DNA from: Pinus tabuliformis
Lineage: Eukaryota > Streptophyta > Pinopsida > Pinales > Pinaceae
NCBI GenBank assembly: GCA_031772625.1
Contig: CM062805.1
Location: 797,881,119 to 797,945,118 of the forward strand
Length of the DNA stretch: 64,000 nt
Direction: 5' to 3'
The notes below the pieces were generated by a model. It ran no database searches, was not told the origin of the DNA, and worked only from the letters and a program-made list of their open reading frames with translations. Each line of letters starts with the position of its first letter. Positions within the stretch are counted from its first letter, which is position 1. The position numbers and the translations under genes are program-made. Below are positions 1 through 11,817 of the stretch, in pieces.

Positions 1-886
1 GTCTCTGAAGTTATGACAGGGTCTTCTTGAACTCATGTTCTTTGAAACTATTTTGGTTGGAATGGATATATTTTTTTAATGAGACTTGCATACAATAGAT
101 GTTGATTGATGTTGGGATGTTGTGAATTCAAGAAAAAGCCATTGGGAAACCATGTCCTAATGGATTAGGGATAAGGTCAATTGATGATTTAAAATCAACA
201 AAGGGCATGTGATCCTTCTCATGTGAATATGTGTGTGATTGGAAAGAAGCAGCATGGCTTCTCTATTATGGCATCAAGCCTTACCTAATGAAGAAGTAAT
301 TAGGTTTTCTCCTTTGCTAACAAAAAGGTATCAGATGTATTTATCTGTAATAGGAATCATTAAAGCATGGGTAGTGAACCATCATGGGATGAATAATAAT
401 CCTCTAGAGTCTAGACATTATTGTTGGAAATGTAACTAGATCTGGTCTTCATAATTATCATTGTTCTTGTATCAATATGTATTTCATGTAAAAGCAAAAA
501 GAAGAAAATGAATTTTTTATTATTATCATTATTTTTATTAGCCAAAGCATTAAGAACATGCTTGTAGGGTCATTTGAGTCAAAAGAAAATTTATTATGAA
601 TCAAAGAAATGTAAATGAGTCAAAGTCCCATTTGGATTTTTGTAAAGAAAAAGAAAAAGAAAAAGAATTTTTATTGAGTCAAAAAGGTCAATTTGTCATC
701 CATGAGACCAAGTCAGCCCTCCCAGCCAAGTCGGCTTAAAGAGGTAGCTATTCGACCTCCTGGACATGTATAAATAGAAGGAAGTTCGACCTCATTTTCT
801 CACCAACTCATCATATCAATTTTTGTGCAAGCAACAAGAAGAAAATCAGCCAAGTCAAAGGAGAGAGGGATAAGTCAAAGGAGAGA
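1..886 (+). other. Unassigned flank with an LTR-like promoter region
   Basis: No gene is recognised. From about 540 on, the sequence is rich in GTCAAA words. It has a TATAAATA box at 769-776, followed by a purine-rich leader and a 20-bp unit (AAGTCAAAGGAGAGAGGGAT-like) repeated next to the hAT insertion. Downstream of that insertion (2735-3120) the same unit continues into a block very similar to the R/U5 part of the Copia LTRs elsewhere in the window. I infer a partial or solo Copia-type LTR split by the hAT element, with its outer ends not found. The first 420 bases show nothing I can name. Confidence 0.4.
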
Positions 887-894
887 GGGATAAG
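887..894. repeat. 8-bp target site duplication, left copy (GGGATAAG)
   Basis: GGGATAAG directly precedes the hAT-like element and recurs exactly at 2727-2734. An 8-bp duplication is the hallmark of hAT transposition. Confidence 0.85.
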
Positions 895-2726
895 CTGTGT
901 TGCACGGGTACCCGCACCCGGGGGTGGGGTTCTCGAACCCGCACCGGGTTCCCGCACCCAAGTCCCGGAAACGGGTACGGGTTCTTCTCAGACGCACCCA
1001 GAAGAACCGGGTTCTTCTGTGAAGAACCGGGTTCTTCAAAAAAAAAATTTGGGTTCTTCGCCTTTGACGGGTTCTTGGGTTCTTCGGGTGCTTGGGTTCT
1101 TGGGTTCTTCGGGTTCTTCAAGTTGGGTTCTTCGGGGTTCTTCGGGGTTCTTTGGGTTCTTCGGGGTTCTTCGGGGTTCTTTGGGTTCTTCATTAAAAAA
1201 TAATGGGTTCTTCCATAAAAAAATAAAAAAAAAAATTATTGAAACAATGAAATTTAAGAAATTATTTTTTACACCCTAAATCTTAAAGGGAAAGATCATT
1301 GTTTAAAAAATAAGTGAAACCGTAAACACTATACGCATTGTTCTTGGCGGCAGAGGTTCTTGGCGGCATAGCAGTTGGCAGCTTCAGCTTGGAGTCTGGA
1401 CCGTGGGCAGCTTCCTTGGCGGCAGAGGTTCTTGGCGGCATAGCAGTTGGCAGCTTCAGCGTGGAGTCTGGACCGTGGGCAGCTTCCGGCAGCAGTGGGC
1501 GGACAGTTGCAGTGCGTATTTACTCTTTAGTATTTACAGCGTGTGTTCTATTTAGTATTTACAGCGTGTGTTCTATTTAGTATTTTGTTTTTCTATCAGT
1601 ACTTTAGATTTTTAACAGCAGCCTCTTGCATGGTCACCTGTTTTGAAAAGGTTTTAAACTTTATACTATTCTATGTCAATCTCGTTTGGCCCATAAATTG
1701 ACTCGTACTCAGAAATCCACATATAATTTCATATAACTGTAACAACAGGCTGTTTATTATCTTACGCATTCAGCGATTTGTTATGGATGTCATGTAGATT
1801 CTTTCCCTCAGCAGGGTTCAAGGTCTTGCATTAAGTATCTCTAACCTTGTTGAATTCTGGCCGACACTAAAGAGGGCACATGCTTTTCACTGGTTGAAAT
1901 TGTTTATAACTGACAGTGTTTATCACTGAACATGCATGAAAACAAAAACTTTTATGAGAAGTTCAGGATTTCAAAATCTGGGTTGGTGATCTAAGTAAAT
2001 AATGTTTTTTTTTCTACAAAGTTTATCTGAAGTACGGTGTTCTCGAGCTGCTGCTGCAGTAGGTTTCGAGTCTCGACATAACCTTCAGGCTTCATCATAG
2101 AAGGAGACTGGAGCTGCTTAGAATCTATTACAGAGGACTTATTCTGCCTATAAAAGTAACCTACAATAACCATTGTGAAATATGTAAAACATCAACATTT
2201 TATGATCAGACAAATCATCAGATTCTATAGAAATGACTCATGAGAGTTAGTTGGCAGTGATCAAACCCACACTGGCTTGCTGCATATACCTGTTCAAAAC
2301 ATCTGTAATGGAAAATCTGCAAATAAAGATGAGTCAGACTTGTGATGCATTCCCATAGTAAGGGATAATTTTAAAATTTAATTTTGCACCATAAAATAGG
2401 CATCTCCAAGCTTACAAGTTTCCTTGAATGCACAGGTGTAGGGATGGATGATCCCACATTTGAAAATTTTGTCATTGTTTTAGCTCATGCACGCATGCCT
2501 ACAGCAAGTTTTCTTGTTTAAAGTTGAAAAAATATACAAATTGTCAAATTCAAATTTCACATATATTATTAATTATAAATTATAATTTATAAATTTATAA
2601 AATATAAATTATAATTATTAAAATTTAATATTATTATATTACCCGACGAACCCACGCACCCTGTTTCCAAAAATGCCGTCCCCGTCCCCGTCCCCGTCCC
2701 CGCACCCACGTTTCCTGGCAACATAG
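895..2726. mobile_element. Non-autonomous hAT-type DNA transposon (hAT-1)
   Basis: The ends are imperfect terminal inverted repeats: CTGTGTTGCACGGGT on the left and, read on the minus strand, CTATGTTGCCAGGAAACG on the right, flanked by the 8-bp duplication GGGATAAG. Both subterminal zones carry short G-rich repeats (GGGTACGGGT, CCCGCACC, GTCCCC). The interior holds a GGGTTCTTC array (about 990-1216), a 72-bp tandem duplication (1344-1415 and 1416-1487), a 25-bp tandem pair (about 1536-1585) and an AT-rich stretch (2530-2640). No transposase frame is visible, so it would depend on an enzyme supplied elsewhere. It landed inside a small tandem repeat of a 20-bp unit. Confidence 0.82.
1344..1487. 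repeat. 72-bp tandem duplication inside hAT-1
   Basis: Two head-to-tail 72-bp units beginning TTGGCGGCAGAGG and ending GGGCAGCTTCC differ at one position that I can see. The unit itself contains a shorter repeat of TTGGCGGCA. It gives a short open frame on the plus strand, but this looks like repeat-driven openness rather than a gene. Confidence 0.8.
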
Positions 2727-2734
2727 GGGATAAG
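2727..2734. repeat. 8-bp target site duplication, right copy (GGGATAAG)
   Basis: Exact copy of 887-894, directly after the right inverted repeat of hAT-1. Confidence 0.85.
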
Positions 2735-3444
2735 TCAAAGGAGAGTGAAAGTTTTATTTTTTGTCCTGGTTTTGCTCACATGTGTGAATTTGTCTAAGTT
2801 ACTGCAAGCCCGAAATTTCAGGGGGCCAAAATTTCAGGGAGGCCGAAATTTCAGGAATTGACTAGATTTTAGGAGTTTGACCAGTGTTGAATTTTATTGA
2901 CTTTGACTTGTTGAAGAGACTTGGAGGAGCGCTGACTTGGGGTCTTCGTGGCAGTCTTGGTTTTGGTTTTGGGCCTTGGATATCTCACTTTGATCTAATT
3001 CTATAAGAAGAGGATTTTCTTATTTTTCCCCCTTGTGGGGTTTTTGCCCTGGCTTGGAGCCTATATCTTTGTGTTCTTGTCTCTTGTGATCTTGATGTTT
3101 TGTATTTTTGGTAATTGCTTGATGAAAAAGAGAACATAAAATTTAATAAGAAGCCAACACACATTCACAAGTAATTATCAAGTAAGAGAAATATACACTA
3201 ATCTACAAGCATCCTGATGTTAAGGTGTTATTATGTAACGAGTGATATTTATCATATTATGATCATAATTACATGCTTTTAGAGATCTTATTGGGTTTAT
3301 GTGCAAGGAAGCACCTACCAACACATTAGGAAACCTTACTCAGTTGACATTTCGAACAATGTTCCACTATGTGAACTATTAATTTTCAATAGTAAGGCTC
3401 CTATTCCATGTTTGTTGCAGGGTTGTTGATGGAATTGTATGAAC
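2735..3444 (+). other. Copia-type LTR remnant (R/U5-like), then unassigned DNA
   Basis: Bases 2735-3120 continue the LTR-like flank on the other side of hAT-1. They contain TTTGACCAGTGTTGA words and the hairpin CCCCCTTGTGGGG (3028-3040) followed by TTTTTGCCCTGGC, the same arrangement as in the Copia LTRs at 41666 and 46501. No primer binding site follows. Bases 3120-3444 hold nothing I recognise. Confidence 0.45.
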
Positions 3445-3790
3445 ATTAATGACTCCACGTGAGTCTTATGGCTCTAGTTAAGCATTAACAATTGTGCATG
3501 AGTCTTGTGGCTTTGTGTCAACATTAGTAACTTTGGGTGAATCTTGTGGTTCTACATAAGCGTTGGCAACTTTAAGTCAGCCTTGTGGTTCTAGGTGAAC
3601 ACTGGCGATTTTGAGTGAGGCCTGTGGCACTGTGTGAGCGTTGGTTACTACATGTGTGTCTTGTAGCTTAGTGTCAATGTTGGAAACTCTGTGTGAGGCT
3701 TGTGGCCCTATGAGAATCGACATCTTTGCGTGAGTATTCTAGCTTAATATAAGCATTGGTGACTTTGTGTGAGACTAGAAACTAAATGTC
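3445..3790 (+). repeat. Degenerate tandem repeat, unit roughly 45-50 bp
   Basis: About seven diverged units follow the pattern TGAGTCTTGTGGCTCTATGT, then AAGCATTGGCAACTTTG-like words. Examples begin near 3468, 3515, 3562, 3610, 3655, 3700 and 3765. The units differ at many positions, so the array is old. Similar short-repeat arrays lie in the tails of the Copia elements in this window, so it may be the tail of a lost element; this is inference. Confidence 0.6.
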
Positions 3791-4768
3791 AATGTAATTG
3801 AATGTTTATGCATCTCTGCAAACTTTGGGAATTTATGTTACACTTTGGAGTTAGAATAAACTAACATGAGCATGATGCTCCTATAGTTGATGCCCACCAT
3901 ATTTAAAGACGCTTATTGTTGAATTCTCAATAGTTGGTTCTATTTCTCTTTCCATAAACTAAATAAAATATGTTATGTTCTTAGAGGGTTGCTTCATATA
4001 AAATATCTAATATTGATTGTCATAAATGCTATCGGGCATTTGGCAAGTTTTGTGACAATAGGAGCCCAATTTAAATCCCCTTAGGTTAGATGCACTAGTC
4101 TACACCAACAAGTTTATGAGGGATGCCATCCATAAATCTGAGGAAGCATCCATTGGGTTTACCCATGATGTTTTCTTTGGAAAAGTATGATCTCTAATGC
4201 AATACCTTTGATGTAAAGAGTCAAGATTTGCAATGTTGTGATGAGACACATGAAATTGTTTCTTGGTCAATTGGAGCCAACATGAAGGAGAATAGTTAGC
4301 ATGATAATAACCTTGTCAATGGTATGGGGTCCAACGACAATAAGTTCAATTGGCATGTATTACCCATGATCCGATCATGGGAGTATAAAAGCAAGGTAAT
4401 GTTTGGTGCCATTAAAACAGATGATGAACACGATTGCATCGACAATAATGCCATTTCTGAGGAGTCGCTAAAATAGCCCTAGCTTAATAAAGTCGTTGTG
4501 AATACATCAATTCGGTTTAGTTTAAGTAGTTGAAAGGAGTGTTATCCTCCCCACCTAAGTTCAATTCCAACAAGTGACATTTTGAGCTCTTAACAAGTAT
4601 AGTGTCATAACGACTTCAAGCTCTATTGTTGACCTAGCCTTGTGCCTTAGAGAATCTAGGGTTTACTCTAGGTATTGTTGCGGCAAAATCTAGCAGGACC
4701 GATGAAATGCATCAGCAAGCGAGGGACCAGACCTTATGGCAAAATCACAAAGGGTTTCCATTGTTAGA
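3791..4768. other. Unassigned intergenic DNA
   Basis: No frame longer than a few dozen codons, no terminal repeats and no recognised element. It looks like decayed repeat DNA. Confidence 0.5.
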
Positions 4769-5133
4769 AATACTGAGAAGGGGGTGAATCAGTATTTCTT
4801 ATCAATTAGTATATTTTTAACTTTACAGAGCATTAATTGTTATTAGCACCAGATAATTATAAACATTCATCAACACCATTCAACAATGCATAATAATAAG
4901 ACGATAGACACAGAGATTTTTAGGTGGAAACCCCTCCGAAACAAAAACCACCAAACGCTTCTTAATATTTGTGTTTCAAAGATTTACATCAAGTTTTCAA
5001 CTCCAACTAAAGGAGGCTCCAACCTGTAGGACGCTCCAATGCCCTGTTTACCAACTGCAACTAGGAAGATGCTCTAATGCCCTGGCTTATAGGCTCCAAC
5101 CTAAAGGCGCTCCAATACCCAATGTACCAGATG
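4769..5133 (-). mobile_element. LTR-like fragment, host of the triple-LTR Copia insertion (left part)
   Basis: Read on the minus strand, the block ends in CCCCTTCTCAGTATTTCTAACA. This resembles the 3' end of the 2.95-kb LTRs at 50245 and 55953, and it carries the same kind of GTTGGAGCCTCC words. It continues at 17383 on the other side of the inserted Copia. No primer site adjoins it, so it looks like a solo or partial LTR of a family related to the gag-only element. This is a fossil of uncertain extent. Confidence 0.45.
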
Positions 5134-6186
5134 TGTTAAGTTATGGTATGTTCTATGCTTATAACAGTTTACTTCTTTTTCTTATTATATTCCACCGATT
5201 AGCAATCACATGTACATAAAGTAAAGTGCAGATAGAACATTAAACGATCGACAGAAAACAAGCCAAGACAAGAGACACAAGATGTGGCGGCTAGCCAGGG
5301 ACAAACCCCACAATGTGTGGGGAAACCCTTTGATCAAATCTTCTTTTATCTTCAATAATTCAGCAGAGAGAAATAGTACAATAAATCTGATTCATATCAG
5401 CAGTAGCAAAACCTAGATCAGTAGCATCAGCATTAGCGGCTTCATTATCAAACTAGGGCAGACCATATCTCACAAACCGACAGTCGGATTGACTTCATTC
5501 CACCACCAAAAGTTTCGGCTTCCAGAGGAGGTTCAGATGAACCTACAGCGCAGTTCAGATGAGGAGATCTTCTAGGCCACGCAAGTCAATCTTTACTTCT
5601 GCAGTTGCAGCTTCAGTTTCAGCAGTTTCCGGCTTCAAACTAGGGCAGTCGATATCTTGCAAACCGTTCGTCGGATTGACTTCATTCCACCACCAAAAGT
5701 TGCGGTTTTCAAAGGAGGTTCAGATGAACCTACAGCGCAGTTCCAAAGAGGAGATCTTCTAGGCCACGCAAGTCAATCTTTACTTCTGCAGTTGCAGCTT
5801 CAAATTCAACAGCTTCCGGCTTCACATGTGTGAGAGAGAGAGACCCATTTCAACGCAGTAGAGAAGAGACTCATATCTGCGCAGTAGAGAGAGAGAGATG
5901 TGATGAGATGAGTGAGTCCAAATGAGGAAAAGTTCTCTTATATTTATACACAACGTTGGTGGGTGAATAGATGCGACTGATGGGCTTCTGAGCCTACATG
6001 AGTTGTAGGTCGGCTTGATAATAATTCCATAATCAAAATAAATTCATATCTCTATGAATACTTATCAGAATTGGATGATCTTTATATCAATCCTACACCT
6101 CTCGACGAGAGGAATCTAATAAAAATATTATTAGCCATGAATAAGATGACACACATGAAGTTTTGCCCTGGTTGCCAATTTTAACA
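5134..6186 (-). repeat. LTR 1 of the triple-LTR Copia (3' LTR in element orientation)
   Basis: This 1053-bp LTR has a TATA-like sequence near 5940-5950 on the minus strand and GA-rich microsatellite runs at 5830-5900. It carries a tandem duplication of about 187 bp (units starting near 5451 and 5638) and the hairpin CCCCACAATGTGTGGGG (5306-5322). The R/U5-like block around the hairpin resembles the other Copia LTRs of the window. Confidence 0.88.
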
Positions 6187-9100
6187 CTCCCTCTCAACCA
6201 TGGAGAAATTCATCTGCAATCTGTCTATCGGTCGTTACTGTTCATTCATCAAATGCACTGCCTTGTACAGCCTGACCCTTGCCCTGCTCTGCTCTATTTT
6301 GCTTGTTCTGCTTTGTCTTGTTCTGCCATGCAATGATCTGTACTGTTTTGTTATGTTCTGCTCTGCTCTTGCATTGTTCTGTTCTACTGCTTTTGCTATG
6401 AAAAGAAGAAATGATCGAGGATGTATCATACTGACTCAAAGTCAGTCTCAGAGTATGTACCACTGGTCCCAGACCAGTCTCAACCAACCCAAAGTCAGCG
6501 TCATAGTGAGTACAACTCCAATGGTCCCAGACCAATATCATCCACCACTGACTCAAATTCAGTCTCAGAGTATGTACCACTGATCCCAGACCAGTCTCAA
6601 CCGACCTGAAGTCAGCGTCATAGTATGGTACAACTCCTACCACTGGTCCCAGACCAGTATCATTGATCCCAGATCAATGGAGGTAATCCTAGCGTAGGGA
6701 GTACGGTAGTTACAAAGATGCGTCCATCGATACTACTATGGTCCCTAACTTCATTTCCCTGCTCATTGATCAGATGAGAGGTACTTCCCATGAGTCCCAG
6801 ACTGCATGGGTAGGATGCCTCGACAGGAGAACTAATCAATCCTGTCCTCACAGGAGAACACATCAATCCTGCTACAATTGCCATGGAGAACACATCAATC
6901 CAGGCCTCACAGGAGAACACATCAATCCTGCTACAATTGCCATGGAGAACACATCAATCCAAGCCTCACAGGAGAACACATCAATCCTGCTACAATTGCC
7001 ATGGAGAACACATCAATCCAGGCTGCCATGGAGAACACATCAATCCAGGCTTCACAGGAGAACTAATCATCCTGCTACACAGGAGAGCGAATCATCCTGT
7101 TCCACAAGAGAGCGAATCATCTTGTCCCACAAGAGAGCGAATCATCTTGTTCCAGTGTGCACCACCAGGGGAGGGTGAGTCACCCTGTGGTCATATGTTG
7201 CTCCAGTAGGAACCGCAAGCCCTCAGAGCTCCCAGAGCTCAATGTATGCAACATGCAGGACCCTTGTACAAGAGTTTCTTGCCAACTCCAAGTCGTTTGG
7301 GAAAATCACAAATTAGATCTTTCCTCGGGGCTTTGACAAGGTGTATCAACCTGTACATCATCTTAATGTGATGGAGCTTCCTTGCTCATGGACTTACCAT
7401 ATCCCAGATGATGTCTATCTGCTGGAGCAATTGACGAATACGGGATTCCTCAATAATCGAATCCCACCTCTGGTTGTTACAGAGAATCACAGTGGTATCC
7501 AATGTAAATCCAAACAGCGCACTGAAGAGCTTTCGCAACCAGACTGCCTCACACGAGGTCATGCTAGCAACAATATATCTTGCTTAGGTGGTGCTCAAAG
7601 CCACCGACTTCTGCTTCCTGCTCATCCAGGATATCGAAGCAGATCCCAAGGTGAAACAGCAACCGGAAGTGCTCTTACGGTCCACCACACTGCCTGCCCA
7701 ATTAACATCAGTATATCCAAGTAGTCTCACATCTTCGGCAGTGTATCTTAATCCATGAGAGATTGTGTCCTGAAGACATCTCAGAAGATTCCTGGTATCA
7801 ATCTAGTGAGGCTCAACCAAATATGAGCTCACAATGCTAACTGTAAAACATATGTTCGGACGGAGGTTCGCCAAGAACATCAATGCGAATGAGTTTTTGA
7901 AACTCATAGGCATTTCCCAAGTCTGGTCCGACATCACTACCATATAACTTCTAAAAGTTAAGATTCTCGAGGTAGTCACAGGCTTGCAGTTCATCATACC
8001 GAATCTTTCCAATATCTTTACTACATATTTTCCTTGAGATAGGAAAATTTCCCTTGGCTTCTGCCACACTTCAAGTCCTTGGTCCTTCGTTTCAAATTCA
8101 GAAGCCATCTCCCTCTTACATTTGTGAATGAGAAGGTTTGCACCTGTAGAAAGAGGTCATCCACATGCAACACCAGTATGATAGGCTTGTCATCTTCAAC
8201 CTTAAAGTAAAGGTTAGGATCGACTTCACTCCTAGTGAATCCCAACTTCATCAAGTAGCTATCGATCCTCTCATACCATGCTCGAGGTGTTTGCTTCAGC
8301 CCATAGAGAGCCTTCTTCAACCTGCATACATGAGATTTTCAATCATAAACCTCAAATCCTTCGGGTTGCTCCACGTAGACCTCTTCTTTGATCAAGCCGT
8401 GCAAGAACGCAGTCTTGACATCCATCTGATGTAGGTTCCATCCTTGTGAAGTGGCAAGGGCTATGATCGAGCGGATGGTCGTATATCTGGCAACAGGTGC
8501 AAATATCACATCATAGTCTATACCTTCCTTCTGGGAGGAACCATGAGCAACAAAACGAGCCTTATACTTTTCCATACTTCCATCTGCTGCATGCTATATC
8601 TTGTAAACCCATTTTGAAGTAACAATTGTCTTGTCCAGGGTCTGGGAACTACTTCCCAGACATCATTCTCCATAATAGACTCATATTCTATGGTCATAGC
8701 ATCCTTCCATAGTTAATGCTTGATGACATCTGAGAATGATGAAGGTTCATTTTGTATGATCGTGCTCATGATGGTCAGGTATCCCTGATACCTGTTAAGT
8801 TTCTTACTTTGATGGAAGGTTCCTCAGGGTGCAGCATGTCCTTCAGCATCATCAAGTATCCCCCTAAGCCATGAAGGCCTCTTCCTAGAAGAGGAAGGCT
8901 CATGTGGATGAGGATCAATCGGATCCATGGGTTCTTCTACATCAGGCATTGATTCATCATCCTTTTCTTTCGGTTCCCTGCTGTCGGCTTCTTGAGAGCT
9001 CCTCAAAGTCGGAAGATTGTTCACCTTGCTGAGAGCCATATCTTCGTCAAAGGTGACATCATGAGTAATTACGACTTCCCTTTGACCGACTACATAGATT

Positions 9101-10742
9101 CTATAGCCTTTAGTATTTTCACCATAGCCCACAAAAATTCCCTTCTTTCCAGATGCACCCAATTTATTTCTTTTCTCTTTCGGCACATGAAAATATACAG
9201 GGCTTCCAAAAATTCTGAAATGAGAAACATCAGTTTTCTTAACAGTGAACTTTTCTTCAGGAGTCTTGGAACCCAATGCTTGATGAGGGCATCGAATTTT
9301 GTACATATACGGCAGTGTTTGTAGTTTTAGCCCATAGAAACTTTGGAAGTCTTTAATCATGTAGCATGGCCCAAACAGCTTCCACAATCGTGCAGTTCTT
9401 CCTTCCCACCACACCATTCTGCTCAGGAGTATGTGGTGTAGTAGTCTCCCTCTTAATGCCAACCTCAGGTATGCCTGAGTGAACCAACTATAATATATCG
9501 GAGGTCTTGCTTTGGCTTGAGGGGAATGGTCCCCTTTTGAGCTTTCCTTTGGCACATCCCGGACATACACCTTCTTTCTTTACTTGGAATTCGGGCATCC
9601 CTGTTACCATCTATCTTACATCGGGTAGAGCTTTGTAATGAAGGTGGGCAAACCTCCGATGCCAAAGTTCGGACTAAAGAGTTGTGTCAGAAGACATGAC
9701 ACCTAGCGGACTTCTTGATATAATGAATCAACACTAAACCCAAGAGTAAAGGCATCTTTAACATTATTTTTCCATATACATACCGTGCCATTGCTGAAGG
9801 TTACCTTGTAGCCTTTGTCTTCCATTGCCAAGATGGACACTAGGTTCTTTTTGAGGTCAAGTGCATTTAATACATCCTGGACTTTCTAGCCTTCTTGAAT
9901 GGTTGTCCTCTTCCTCGATCTCGAGCTCTCCTCTTACCTTTGCTGTTGAATTTGTCATTCCTTTGATTTGCCATAAGAGGGATTTTGATCATCGTCCCGG
10001 AGTGAGTCCTTTCTTCTCTTTGCATGAGAAGAAAAGACAGCAGGAGGACCTTTAGGCATGGGCATTTCTTGCACTTCTTCCCTTGTTTCTTCTTGAATGC
10101 ATCTAGCCATTAATTCCTCGAAACTAGGAATTACATTATTGTTCAGAAGAGTAGTCCTGAACACATACCATTCAGATGGTAATCCTCCGAGAGTTGTGAG
10201 TGCCATTTCTCTGTCACTAATGGTTTCCCCAATAGATAGGAGATCGTTCTTGATCTCGATGATTCTTAAGAAATATGCTTGCATACTTTCATCTTTACCC
10301 TTCTTGATTTCCCTCAACTTATTTCTAAGAAACAAAACTTGATTTGCATCATTAACTTTAAATAAACTCACCAGTCTGTCGTAGATTTCCTTGGAGGTGT
10401 CTATATCAGAGATGTAGGCCACCAAGCACTTGTCGATAGAGTCCCGAATGATCTTCTTTGTTTTGACTTTTCCATTTTTTCATTTGTTCCAGGCAGCAGC
10501 AGATGCATTTGATGAAGGCTCAACAATATTGCCTCTTACATGGTCCAGCACTCCTTGATCTTCAAGGGTTAGATCGATAGACATCTTCCATCCGTGATAG
10601 TCAGCTTTCTCACGGAGCTTGTCTTCGGCAGGAAAGAGTGTTGAGGACCCCATAGTTATTTTAGGATAGCCTTGCCAATCTTCTCTTCAATGATTGCTCT
10701 TGCTCTTGCTCGGGCTTTGTCTTCACCTCAGCTCTGATACCA
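6187..10742 (-). mobile_element. Internal region 1 of the triple-LTR Copia
   Basis: Read on the minus strand from the primer site, the recognisable parts are as follows. A UBN2-type gag lies at about 9955-10650, with words such as SKEIYDRLVSLFKV. Integrase pieces lie at about 8990-9570 and include FVGYGENTKGYRIYVV. Reverse transcriptase pieces lie at about 7803-8575 and include HQMDVKTAFLHG and LVLHVDDLF. RNase H pieces lie at about 7404-7730. A repeat-rich tail with no known domain (6187-7330) precedes the 3' LTR. It is broken, with several breaks, and is treated as a fossil. Confidence 0.88.
6420..7160 (-). repeat. Short tandem repeat arrays in the Copia tail, copy 1
   Basis: There are three arrays. 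At 6430-6660 a unit with CAGTCTCAGAGTATGTACCA and GGTCCCAGACCAGT repeats. At 6840-7070 a 59-bp unit built on GAACACATCAATCC and CTACAATTGCCATGG repeats. At 7070-7150 a 22-23-bp unit AGAGCGAATCATCTTGTCCC repeats. The open frames across them are repeat artefacts. Confidence 0.85.
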
Positions 10743-11817
10743 TGTTAAGTTATGGTATGTTCTATGCTTATAACAGTTTACTTCTTTTTCTTATTATATT
10801 CCACCGATTAGCAATCACATCTACATAAAGTAAAGTGCAGATAGAACATTAAACGATCGACAGAAAACAAGCCAAGACAAGAGACACAAGATGTGGCGGC
10901 TAGCCAGGGACAAACCCCACAATGTGTGGGGAAACCCTTTGATCAAATCTTCTTTTATCTTCAATAATTCAGCAGAGAGAAATAGTACAATAAATCTGAT
11001 TCATATCAGCAGTAGCAAACCCTATATCAGTAGCATCAGCATTAGCGGCTTCATTATCAAACTAGGGCAGACCATATCTCACAAACCGACAGTCGGATTG
11101 ACTTCATTCCACCACCAAAAGTTTCGGCTTCCAGAGGAGGTTCAGATGAACCTACAGCACGGTTCAGATGAACCTACAGCACAGTTCAGATGAGGAGATC
11201 TTCTAGGCCACGCAAGTCAATCTTTACTTCTGCAGTTGCAGCTTCAGTTTCAGCAGTTTCCGACTTCAAACTACGACAGTCGATATCTTGCAAACCGTTC
11301 GTCGGATTGACTTCATTCCACCACCAAAAGTTGCGGCTTTCAAAGGAGGTTCAGATGAACCTACAGCGCAATTCCAAAGAGGAGATCTTCTAGGCCACGC
11401 AAGTCAATCTTTACTTCTGCAGTTGCAGCTTCAAATTCAACAGCTTCCAGCTTCACATGTGCGAGAGAGAGAGACCCATTTCAGCGCAGTAGAGAAGAGA
11501 CTCATATCTGCGCAGTAGAGAGAGAGAGATGTGATGAGATGAGTGAGTCCAAATGAGGAAAAGTTCTCTTATATTTATACACAACGTTGGTGGGTGAATA
11601 GATGCGACTGATGGGCTTCTGAGCCTACATGAGTTGTAGGTCGGCTTGATAATAATTCCATAATCAAAATAAATTCATATCTCTATGAATACTTATCGGA
11701 ATTGGATGATCTTTATATCAATCCTACACCTCTCGACGAGAGGAATCTAATAAAAATATTATTAGCCATGAATAAGATGACCCACATGAAGTTTTGCCCT
11801 GGTTGCCAATTTTAACA
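10743..11817 (-). repeat. LTR 2 (shared middle LTR) of the triple-LTR Copia
   Basis: This 1075-bp LTR has the same ends as LTR 1 and 3. It is about 22 bp longer because of an extra GATGAACCTACAGCAC-type unit near 11145-11190. Its hairpin lies at 10915-10931. It serves both internal regions: its left edge abuts a primer site and its right edge abuts a polypurine tract. Confidence 0.88.

Noticed and set aside
239-439. 66-codon plus-strand frame near the left edge
   Set aside because: No recognised domain, no splice or promoter context, and within chance for AT-rich DNA.
855-1279. Proline/asparagine-rich frames on both strands
   Set aside because: They are produced by the GGGTTCTTC array inside hAT-1 and have no protein-like composition.
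6200-6583. Leucine/cysteine-rich frame that looks like a membrane protein
   Set aside because: It arises from CTGCTCTGTTCTGCTTTG-type low-complexity DNA in the Copia tail. The matching region of the second copy (11831-12040) does not keep the frame in the same form.
6840-7150. CRISPR-like regular repeats
   Set aside because: The units are contiguous tandem repeats without unique spacers, lie inside a plant Copia element and recur at 12485-12745.
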